NCBI RefSeq assembly: GCF_001949145.1
Contig: NW_019091355.1
Location: 5,069,503-5,124,319, forward strand
Length of the DNA stretch: 54,817 bases
From: Acanthaster planci
Taxonomy: Eukaryota; Echinodermata; Asteroidea; Valvatida; Acanthasteridae
Direction: 5' to 3'
The position numbers and the translations under genes are program-made. Positions 13,380 through 35,300 of this stretch are shown here, one piece after another. The notes under the pieces were generated by a model. That model was not told the origin of the DNA. It saw nothing but the letters and a program-made list of their open reading frames with translations, and ran no database searches. Each line of letters opens with the position of its first letter. Within the stretch, counting starts at the first letter, position 1.

Positions 13380-13666
13380 AACAACTTTTACTCTATCAAA
13401 TTCAAGCCTGCTGAACTTCACATGATGTTCCCAAAAGGGTGAAATAATCAGAAATGTTGTGACATAATCGCGACGATACCGTAACAGACGACATCAGCTG
13501 TGAATGTCTGTGTAGACTGGTGGGTACGTTTGATAGACTTCGATATTATGTGGCTAAGCGTTAGGTCTTTGGAACCCAGACTGCCTGAAAGCCGGTGAAG
13601 TGTGTACCTGTCAGTTCTTTATGGCGTGACTTATATCCAAAAATACCGCAGCCCATTTGTTCAGTG
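13380..13666. promoter_or_regulatory. Probable bidirectional promoter and 5' UTRs
   Basis: This interval separates the minus-strand ATG at 13379 from a plus-strand donor (AGTG|GTAAGT) after 13666, which fits the untranslated first exon of the hydrolase gene. It has more CpG than its surroundings (CGCGACGATACCG, for example) and no clear TATA box. The hydrolase transcript would then splice to the acceptor before 14977. Transcription start sites cannot be placed from sequence. Confidence 0.4.
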
Positions 13667-14548
13667 GTAAGTTAGTACAGAGTTATGGATTATATTGTCA
13701 TTCAATCATTTTCTGACTTAATGTGGTTTTGGTTGGCCACCAGTTCACAGTTGGTTTTGAAAGCGTGATATTTTTTATTGCTGTAGTCGAGTCACTGATG
13801 GCTTCTGCTGCAGAGTTCAATGACACAACAGCTGTACTCTGCAGATAATGTAGGCCGGGGACATGGGGCTGGCCGGGAGGCTCCGTGACGAGTACCTTCT
13901 CAGGTTGCGTCGTACACTTGCAAGCCTGGGCCTCTTTTGATGCAACTCAAAATGGATATTTAGTTGATATTGAAAGGGAACCTAGAAATCAATCATAAAT
14001 GATTTACATTTTTCAGCATTGAACGATGCCAAGAGCCTTGCAGAGTTCAAGATGGGATGACTTGCGGAGAGATTCACCATTTGCTAGCCTTGGGTTTTCC
14101 AAACTATTCTCATCCAAGCTATTCAGATCTCATGCAACATTGTACAATTAGTGAATGTTTATGAGTTCAAAAAGAATTTCATGAGGTGAAAGAATGTTCT
14201 ATTTGACTATTCCATGAGAGGCGTAGGCTGAGTAGATGGAATGGAACATCCGTAGGCTCCACTGTCTCTGTGACAAATTCTTTCTCTTATGTGAAACATT
14301 TATTATTTGTGAAAATACAATGTCTGAATAAATAATCTGTGTGAGCACATTGCCGTTTACCTCATTTAGTCTGATTGCTGGTATGTTTCATCCACTGGTC
14401 ACTGTTTGGTAGCCAAATGAATCAATGATACGTCCGTGATCGACAGCTCACTAATCCAGTTTCAGGGATTTATTCAGGTGCTGTGTTATTTTAGTAGTTG
14501 ATGTATTTTTTATCATCCTTCCTATTATCTCTGTAATCTGTGGATCAC

Positions 14549-14899
14549 TATAAATTCAGGGTCCAAAAATATGGCATTTTTATGTCCCTGTTAAAACTGA
14601 CCTGTGTAATTTGATGTAGAATTTTTTTACCATTGAAATTGACATCAGACTGTCTTCGTTAGGCAATTAATTCACCCTTGAAAGGAAAGAATGTGTTCTA
14701 AACAGTGCTGTAGTCCGAGCCACTTCATCCGAGTTTGAGTCCTTGCTATCGGAGTCCTTATGTTGGAGTCATTGAAAATCAGGGCTCGAGTCCGGACACG
14801 AGTCTGAATAACCCAAGTCCTCCAGCACTGGTTCTAAACTCACAAAATCATGTGTCAGATGTGACAGGGTCATGAACACAAATTGAACCAAATTTATAG
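14549..14899. mobile_element. MITE-like inverted-repeat element, family A, copy 3 (interrupted)
   Basis: The left end, TATAAATTCAGGGTCCAAAA, is the approximate inverse of TTGAACCAAATTTATA on the right; the internal TATGTCCCTG and CAGGGTCATG are the subterminal pair seen in the other copies. The internal words TGTTCTAAAC and CTCACAAAATCATGTGTCAG align with copy 1. A 128-bp element plus its 8-bp target duplication has been inserted at 14703-14830; without them the element is 215 bp. It lies in the first intron of the hydrolase gene. Confidence 0.7.
14703..14830. mobile_element. 128-bp hAT-type MITE nested in family A
   Basis: The element starts CAGTGCTG and ends CAGCACTG, a perfect 8-bp terminal inverted repeat that extends imperfectly inwards. 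It is flanked by the exact 8-bp direct repeat GTTCTAAA (14695-14702 and 14831-14838). Eight-base duplications and CAG-type ends are typical of hAT transposons. The inside is rich in GAGTC/GACTC words that can fold back. It is non-coding. Confidence 0.85.
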
Positions 14900-15016
14900 A
14901 ATGGCCCAAATCTGTAATTTCAACGCGGTAGTTTTGAGTCAAATAATATTGCTTTCATTTATCTTTGCATTATAAGTGACGGAGCAATATTGAGGCGAAC
15001 ACCTTCAGACTGGAGA

Positions 15017-18000
15017 ATGCGTCATTCCAGCATGAACAAACTCGGCCGAGTCATCTTGGGAGCCTCCCTGCTCGGTCTGGGGATACCCTACGTCCTAGTC
15101 GTTGCCGTGAACTGCCTCATGGGCTGGCCGAACAGCCGTCCGGAGGAGGGGAGCCGATTCCAACGGGCACTGCACCCCACCAGGGTTCTGAACCTGAACT
15201 ATGTCTTCGTGCAGCAAGTTGGCATGTTGCAGTTCCTCCCCCTGTACCTTCGATTCTGGAAGTTTTACCGCGAAGCGGAAACCGTCACAAGGGTGAATAT
15301 GTGTTACCCCTGGCTTCATAACTAGAGTCTACTTTAGGGGGGGGCTTTAGTTACTGGAGGAAGGCGTTGAATAAGATTTGTCGTAGTATCTAACACTGCA
15401 AAGCATTTTTTTACCTGTGTTTTCCAAATTTGTAGTCGGAGTTGGAAAGGACTAGCCTTGTGCAAGGGCTTGTCTGTTTGGGGGCCAAAATTTGTGAAGA
15501 TTTCCTCATGAAATCTTTATGGCCTTTCTAGACAGGTGTGAGGCTGAATTGAGGGTCCCTTTCATTTTTTTTCATAATCTTAAAAGCCCAGGAAATGCTT
15601 TTTTTTTGGAAGGGGATAAGGCTGTTCTCCCTTGCCTTCCCTGGATTTACCAATGGTCTTAAAAGAAGACCCCTACTGAAGCCATGGCCACCAGGATCTC
15701 TGTCTATCCCATTTCATTGGAAAATTACTAGTCAACAAGTACTTGTTTGCCATTCTGACAACAGGACATCCCATATGGAAGGAACAGCAATACTCTAGAT
15801 ATATGGTGGCCCTCCGCTAACCAAAGCCTTGCCAAAGATGCCAGTAGTACAGACCCATCTCAGCAACATCGCAGACCAGTCTTCGTGTATGTTTATGGAG
15901 GTGCGTGGGGATCAGGTGACAAAAACCTGTACGGATTGCTGGCGCAGTCGCTGGCTGACAGATTGGAAGCCATTGTGTGTGTCCCCAACTACAGCATATA
16001 CCCCAAGGTACTGCGGCTCCCGTGTACATTTAGATTAAAAGAAAATGTTGGCAATTTTCCAACTATCAAATAAATCTCCGTTTTCGGAGGGGGTGTTCAA
16101 GGCCTTTGTGTGCTTCAGCATTATGCTGCAGAATTTTGACACCAGTGTTTTAAGCATAGTATTCTCAGTCAACTCCTCCAAAGCAGAGTGGATCAACTCC
16201 CCCACCCCTGTTTACTTAAAAAAAAACATCATACTCTCCTGTAGAGTGAACTTCAGATGACAATAATAGCAAAATCCTTTCTCCCATTCAACAGCGGCAG
16301 AATGATTTTCAAAGTGGAGGTCAGTTGTGAGACCATCGGACATCAGTCAACAAGACCGATCCATTAAGCCCCACCCTATGCTGTTCTGACCCAAAAATGG
16401 GGGGCCAATTTCCCCCCTGCCCCCGTACCACCACCCGTGCTTCCATTTGATTTTACATTTTGCATTTTTTCTCATACATGTACCTGTCAACAGTGAATTT
16501 CTATCTGATTTTTAGTTGTCATTTTGTTTTGATTGGAGCGCAACTGAAACCAGCTTCCATAACAATAGCTTTATATCAACAGAACATGAGCCATTTGTTC
16601 TTTTTCGTTTTTAAAAATTCGACTGCCTTCAGGGCATTGTAACTGACATGTTACACGATCTGGCAGACACCATTGCCTGGATCAAGACATCCGAGCTGAT
16701 CAGGTCGCTCGGCGGCAGTCCAGAGCAGATCATCCTGTGCGGACACTCTGCAGGAGGGCATCTCGTTGCCATGGTTACTTTGAATTTGGCCCACAGGAGT
16801 GTGACTGAGGTAAATGAAAGTGCCCTTTTGTACCCCTTGCCCCCAGTCAGCTTAAAAAGGGAAAGATCAGAATCTTACACAAAAATCTCTTGAGTTTTTA
16901 ATCAGTATCCAGTGTACCTTTCCCATTTGTCATGAAGTAGAAACATCAGCAATGAGGAATGCATGTTTCTATGTTTATTCGTTCCACCCAGATATCAACA
17001 TCAAAATATGTTAATTCTGTGAAAAACAATGTTTAAATCTTGGCTCATTCTCGCAATGAGATGTTTGTCCCCATCCATTCTGAAAGCATGTGTTTATAAT
17101 AAATGCCTTCTACCGAGGGCTTTCCATGAAAGCCACTTAGCTTGTGAATGAACGACAACAGTCATGTAGTACTCAAGAATCTCAACTTTTTTAAATTTTC
17201 TATTCTGTATACTGCACTGTATATTTTGTATTTTGCATGCTGTGGAATTTCAAAGTGTATAGATGTGAAGTGCCTTCCACTTGTTCCTAGTCCCAAATTC
17301 CAAAGTTGTTAATTACCATTTCCAAAGTCACAGATAGGATCTTACAACTGCATAACCTTTCATACAGTGAAATATGCTATTTTCACCCCCAAAACATGCA
17401 AACATCTTTGGATTTCGTGCAGGGAGAGGAAGTGTACCAAGCAGTGATTTTTCTCAGTTTCAACACACTGCACTGGTTTACAGCACGTGGCGCAGAAAAT
17501 ATCAAAGCTGTTGTCATTGGAAAGTGAACAACACGAAGCAGTATTCACATGGGCACATCATGCCGACATATTGCAACCACTGCATTTAACTGCAGTATTT
17601 GTCAAATCTCACTCAGTGTCTCCTCCAAAATGAAAAAAGTGCTTCTCCAAATGATTTGAATCACATGGATTTAAATTAAACAGATGATACATACTTTTTT
17701 TCAGGTACAGAATTCTGAGACCAGCAAATCCAGCTCTGAAGCGTTGAGCCTTCTGTCTTCTGTCCGAGGCGTTATTGCCATCAGTGGCGTGTTTGACATC
17801 GCTGACCACTACCAGTTTGAATCCTGGCGTGGAGTGGAAGACATGTCCTACATGTGGAGGGCCATGGATGGTCGGGCGAATTTTGCCAAGTACTCGCCAA
17901 CTTTGGTGCTCAAGGAGTTGGATTCTCAACAGATTGCAAAGTGAGAATTGGAGACCGTTGAATGTCACCCATCCATCAGTGAAGTAGTCATTGCTAATAT

Positions 18001-18751
18001 TTTTAAGTTAACCACTGCCTGAAAACAGTGCACAGGGTAACGCATGAAAGCCAGGAGCATGAAAGCCAGGAACCTGGAAGTGTTAAATGGTACAGTGAGG
18101 AAAGCAATTCAGATTTCTTCGTTTTTTGAATGACTTTTACAAACCTGTCACAATCTGTGTTCTCTTTTTGTGACAGCCATTTCCAAATTGGGCAATCTGT
18201 GGCTTAGGATTTGTGCTATTAGGATGCACTGCAGTGACTAGCCATAGCCTGATATCAAAGACAGTGGATCAATGGGTCTCTTGGAAAATGTATTTGAATG
18301 CAAGCGATCTAAAGTCACTGCCATACCAAGGCATGAACCATGCCGTTTGATAATCCTTAATATTTTTCAGGACTTCACTGTTTTAACTATGATTCAGATA
18401 TCTGAAGGGCTTGGCCTGCTAGTGACTAGAAATTCGAATGTAGATTTCACAGGTATTGGCATTCACTGTTGCAGGCTGCCACCTTTTATTCTCATCCACG
18501 GCACAGAGGATGGCACCGTTCCAGTGTCTGCCTCTGAGAAGTTTGCCTCGGCCTTGTCAGAGGACGGAGCCCCTGTTTCCTTGGTGATCGTATCGGGAGG
18601 CGGGCACGCACCCTTGGTGCTGGACATGATGGAAGAGGGCCGGCCGTTCTACACCGAGATGACAACCGTGGTCATGGAGCATGTCAAAAGGGTCTTGCCC
18701 AGCAGCACACTTCCTAGACACCTGACTCCTCCGAAAGGCTCCACTGAGTAG
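15017..18751 (+). CDS. Alpha/beta hydrolase, ICME-like (isoprenylcysteine methylesterase-like)
   Basis: Exons 15017-15292, 15765-16007, 16633-16809, 17705-17940 and 18475-18751 join in phase to give 402 aa. Residues about 10-35 form a hydrophobic membrane anchor. The lead-in PYGRNSNTLDIWWP (95-108) matches the YGxxxxNxLDLYLP segment of plant ICME. The oxyanion-hole motif is YGGAW (136-140), where most family-3 hydrolases have HGGxW. The nucleophile elbow is GHSAGG with Ser212, the acid is Asp323 in HGTEDGTVP, and His355 lies in GGGHAPL, so the triad is complete. Plant ICME removes the methyl ester from prenylated-protein C-termini at the endomembrane; the substrate here is inferred, and another lipid ester is possible. 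The start is the first ATG in the second exon; Met6 is an alternative. An AATAAA lies at 19088-19093. The gene converges on PARG. Confidence 0.9.
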
Positions 18752-20060
18752 TGACCAATCGATGGCACATTCTTCTATGCGTCAAGCCCCATGTAAAGTG
18801 TGTAACAGCTGGACTCTGCTTTCCTCAATCCTGCAAAATCTTTCAAACGACAGGTTTGTCATAATTATTCCTTTAAACGCACAAATGAAGTTTATAATTT
18901 ATTAAATTTAACTTTAAAGAGACTGGTTAAAAGATATGGTAAACTACCAGGAACTGAACTTTGCAACATAACTTTCAGCAAATGTATGCAAACGTTTCAC
19001 AGATTTTTATTTCAGATTTTTTTTATAAGCTTTATATTTTAGAAATAACTGTACGAAATATTGCAATATACACATGCAATTTACGGTAATAAATTATATC
19101 AGTATGACTTTTTCATTCTCATGTGGCTCGTCAAATTGCCATTGATGAAATTAATAGAGGGTATTCATTGTTACTTTATATGGGATAACACGTTTTTAAA
19201 CACAAAAATGTTTAATCTTTATCATTAAAAGCTTCACATCAATTTTTGTACTTTTTTATATTTTGCTAAATGTGTAAAAATTATCTTCAGTTTTAAATTA
19301 AAGGTTAAGCTGTCAAACGGAGAAAATTGTTTCGTAAATGAAAACTAGCGTTAACAAGAAATTGCACTATTATTCATAATTTGTTGGAGTGATTTAATAT
19401 TTCAACCAAGGGTGAATCTGGAACCACCTATTTAGGGGGGAGTGCAAACTTGTTTGGGGAGCTAAAAATGTGAATTTTCTTATGTACTTCAGTCTGACCT
19501 TATTGAAGGTAAAGGCTACATTTTAGACCTTTTTACGCATTCGTTTGGAGCGAAGGGCAATGAAATAGACCAAAATATGCTTTCCTTTAATTAAAAAAGG
19601 GGGCTGGGGGCCAAGGGATCCACCCTTGATTTCAACTGATCGCAACAGTATGAATAAGAAGTCTCCTTATTCATTTCAAAATGCGCCATTAATTCCCAGG
19701 TAAAGAACCTGGACGCATTTCTGTCATACAAAGGCCTCATTACACAAAATAATAACAGACGATATTCTACAACTCGATGAGTTCTCTGAATTTCAGCCAC
19801 GATTGATAAGCTTCAAATTTAGCATCATATTTTCAATTCACCTCCTTTTTCATAATGTGCGGGCACAGAGAGTTTGGATTTCAACACTGTCGTCCACAAA
19901 CTATTTAATAAAAAATAAACACTACGAGAATGTAACCCAGCACCTTGGCTGCGAATTTCACACAGATTTGGACACAAGTCCAGGTTCAGACTGCAGGAAA
20001 CCTTAGTTTATCGTTCCAGCAGTGTGATAATTGACCAACAGTGCCAGGTAAGTCAGTTGA
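18752..20060. other. Intergenic, hydrolase 3' UTR and convergent gap
   Basis: This AT-rich stretch follows the hydrolase stop codon. A canonical AATAAA at 19088-19093 is a plausible poly(A) signal. No conserved coding segment or RNA gene was recognised. The open frames near 19600-20000 lack support. Confidence 0.5.
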
Positions 20061-20272
20061 CCTGTAGTGGATATCAACATCAATAAACATAGCGTCCTTC
20101 CATAGCAAAGTGTGTCATAAGTGTTGTTTACCAAAGTACAGCCAATTTTCGGCATAGTGCTCAGCACACCGGTACTCTGAGTACTTTACCGACTGTCGGC
20201 TTTGCTTTTGGTAAATGACACTTATGACACACTTTGCTATGGAAGGAAGCCATGTTTGTTACCCACTACAGG
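20061..20272. mobile_element. Foldback / long inverted-repeat element
   Basis: The ends are CCTGTAGTGG and CCACTACAGG. The arms continue inwards: TCCTTCCATAGCAAAGTGTG near 20095 is matched by its exact reverse complement ending near 20247, followed by CATAAGTGT and TTTACCAAA on both sides. The whole 212 bp can form one hairpin with a short, partly paired centre. No open frame is present. It lies between the convergent ends of the hydrolase and PARG genes. Confidence 0.75.
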
Positions 20273-20679
20273 ATCACGTGACTTGGCAGGTGCTATCGGT
20301 CTATTAGTTTCAACAAAATCCGTCAGAGTGTTCTGGTCGCAACTGGCTTGTCCAGTTAGTGCACAACGACAATGTACCACTTCAAAAACAGCCCTTGGTA
20401 TTGAACACATTCAAGGGCTCACAAATCACATCAAGTTCTGTGCTTTTTCACTGGTTCTCTAAAACAAAGGCCAAAAATGACCTTGCAAAATGGACCGCCT
20501 AAAATGTGAACCGATGAATTTCATGGTCTACATACCAGATATGTAGGCTGTACAACAGAAGTTTGGGTTCAAAATGGTATCTTAAATAACATTGTACATA
20601 ATAATTTACAGCGACTGTCTTTGGTAACTGAAACAGTTACATTTTATGCAATTTTGCATTGGGAACAAGTGAACTTTAA

Positions 20680-20822
20680 CCCTCCTATGCTAAAGTCACT
20701 CTTTGGGTCACTTGGTAAACACCTCAAAGAAGCACAGCTGTGTCATGTTGTACACTGCACCAACATGCAAGAGAGTGACCTTGGGCACTTGTGCATATTT
20801 GTGCTGTAAAACTAAAGGAGGG
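20680..20822. mobile_element. piggyBac-type MITE, copy 1 (143 bp)
   Basis: CCCTCCT at the left and AGGAGGG at the right form the terminal inverted repeats, and both sides are flanked by TTAA (20676-20679 and 20823-20826). CCC-type ends in TTAA target duplications are the mark of piggyBac elements. A 143-bp copy with near-identical content lies inverted at 26635-26777. It begins 38 bp beyond the PARG stop codon and probably lies in or next to the PARG 3' UTR. Confidence 0.85.
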
Positions 20823-20859
20823 TTAATGATAGATTTGCGTATTTATTAAGTCAGCACGC

Positions 20860-32329
<11,470 letters not shown>

Positions 32330-35300
32330 CTGCAGGACAAACAGCATGTAATGAGCATGCCATGCAATATCGTCATTCAATCGTCAAATGAAACAAAATA
32401 GGTTAGGCTTGAGGAAAACATGCCCGGGTGAGCAGACAACAAATACGGAACAACATAATAGTCTGGTGCAGGATAACTTGTTCACTACAAGTACTAGGTT
32501 ATGGAGGAAATGTCTGGTACCCAAACAACCTCTGTTCTCTATTCTCTCCACGGTCATGCCACCATACAGCCAAGTGGTTTATTATTTGAAGAAGTTTGGC
32601 ATCTACTAACCTAATGTTAACGTCATCAGTCCCAATGCTTCAAAGTGTTATCAACTTAGCTTACATGACTTCAAATGCAATCCTGCTTACAGAAGAGTGA
32701 GTCAGCCTAGGTCTGTTTTACATATTTTACAGCACTAAGCCTTGAAGGTTTTGGTATGAGCCTATCACACCTGTCACAGTGGAAGGCATTAGGCCCAGGC
32801 CTAATGTCAGTCCTGCTTACACAGCAAGTCTCACTTTTACTTTTAGGTCAAGTCCTATCATAACTCATCCTTTTTCACCTTGCCAAAAAATTGAAACAAT
32901 TTGACGTTTCTTCCTCTAAATCCTACCAAAATGGTTTTTAAAAGGTGCAAGTGTGTGATACAATACAAAGACAAGCTTGAAAAAAGGTGTCCCCAAATGT
33001 AAGGACACCACTTAACAAACAAAAGCGTCAAACTGATACCAATAAACATGATGAATGTCACCCAGTTCACTCCAATCCATCACATCAAGCCATCAAGTCA
33101 CAAGTTATTGGTTCTTACTTGTCACTGGGCTTGTGAAGATCTGACTCTTCTAGAAAGGCTGTGATTAGACCATGGAGTGGACTAACACGAGTAATATGAC
33201 TAACATTAGCGTTAGCCTACAGTCGTTTTCCTGGTTCCGGATTGCGAAAATTATTCAGTCAGATTGCTGCTACAAAAATATCCTCAAATTCAGGTGAAAT
33301 ATGGTCAGGAGTCCACCTCGTGTGTTGGAGGTACTACTGAATTATTTTCAAAATCTTAGCTTTTAATTTGAACATACAAGATCAAGGAAAGTGACGAAGA
33401 CACTTTTCCTAGTTCTGGATTGGTTAAACCAGTTCCGGATCGCGACAAAAACTTTTTCACAAATAAAAGGTAACTACGTGAGAAATCGATTATGCAGCCA
33501 AAACCATTATAACAAGCTGACTTTCTAATGAAGAATTTCTTAATTTAGAGAAAATTGTTTCATAAATAAGAATTCCACTGAATTCCAAAGTAAAACCTGC
33601 ATAAATTTTGACTTGACTTTTCAAGCTGTGTAGCGAGCTATCAACGATACCATCCCCCATGTCGCACAGTTAACGAACCCATTACATCAAGTTCATTTCT
33701 CCTCCCTCCATGTAGTTGAGTGCACAACATGTTTTGTGTGATCCAAAACTAGGAAATAATACACATTCACTTTTTGGCCAATTTTAAAAACGAACGGAAA
33801 CTCAAAAGTCATTTTGATTAAACAGACATTAGATGCACAATTTTATGACTGCTGAGTATGAAAATGTATTTGGAATCACCTGTAGTGAGCGATCTGTCGC
33901 CTTGTAAATTTTTGTCCATTTTGGGGGCTTCCGTGATTTTTGACAAACCGTTCAAAAATGTTGAGATGTAAAATGGACATCTGGCCAACATTTCTTTTTT
34001 AGAATTTTTTGGGGAGCAAATTTTGTACAAGAAGCCTACATTTCACCATTCAAGCAGAACTTGTCTTGGAATGTAGAACAGAAGGACAACACCAAAGAGG
34101 TAGGTTTATATTTCAAGCGATCCGGGACTAGGAAAACAACAGAAAGTTGTGTGTGTCGCCACTGCCGGTTGTTTCAACCATTCCTTCCTCCATGTTTTGA
34201 CCATGTCAGGATTTTTTTTTTCTTTCTAAATTCTAATAAAGTAAATGTTTTATGATCAGAAAAACACAAAACAAACATACATCAGAGTAAAAGCATGAAT
34301 CACACAAAATTCAGGAAATAGGAAAAACAGGAGATACGTAGAAAGTTTATGAGAGGGGGCCATGAAGAGATGTAGAAAAATGGTCACTATACATGTACAT
34401 TTGAAATTCTACAGACATGACAGAATAAGAATTGAAATTGTCCTTTTTTATAATGAAGACTAAGGGTTTGATTTTTCACAGAAATCTTATAATCTACTTG
34501 TCCATATCATATTGATTTTGTACAATCTTAACCCTGAAGAGGAAGTTATTTGAGTCTGGAATTTGCATCTGTATAAATAAAACTTAGTACGAAGAAAAAC
34601 ATAAGTCAACAATTTATTATGGAGAACATCAAAAAAGAATGTTTGGATGTTTGATAGATCCGTCGGTAAGTAAGTACAGTAGGCTAGGCCTAACTGTAAC
34701 AAACCTGTGCTACATATACGCAGAATTCAACATTCGGTTCAGAAAGGCTATCAACGGTTCCTTGATTGAGCTTGAATAATATTCGTTTCAAAATCTGGCT
34801 GCAGGCCTGCACACAAAACCAGCCAGCAAATTTAACAATTTTGATAAAGCAATTCCCCGTCTCACACAATGTAAAGAGTCACTGTCAACGGCACCTTGAC
34901 TAGACTGCACACATACATGTATGCATGCTGGGTCAAGGGTTACTGTTTTGCAAGGCAGAGGGCGCTAAACAAGGTTACCGCCTTCGGCAGTTTCACACAA
35001 CATGCTGGAGAAGCCTTAGTTTCACTTTCAATATTGGCTTTTAAAGTTCGGGATACCGTTCTATTCCACTCTCTCAAGGTGCATGACTTTGCACAGACAA
35101 TGAGAAATGAGAACCAACATGTGCACGTGAGGCTGGATAAGGACAGATAAACAAGATTTCTCTAGATTCAATATTTCATATAACACTGGTTCTAAAGAAA
35201 TTTACAGGTCACCGGGAAGCTCTGAAACGATAGGGCAGTCACGGTGGGTACTAGCAAAGGCGCTGAAATGCACTTACACCGTTATGATATTGTGTTTGCA

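Noticed and set aside
34960-35000. PARG first exon candidate (minus ATG followed by GTAACC)
   Set aside because: The donor phase is 1, while the exon at 32170-32329 needs phase 0.
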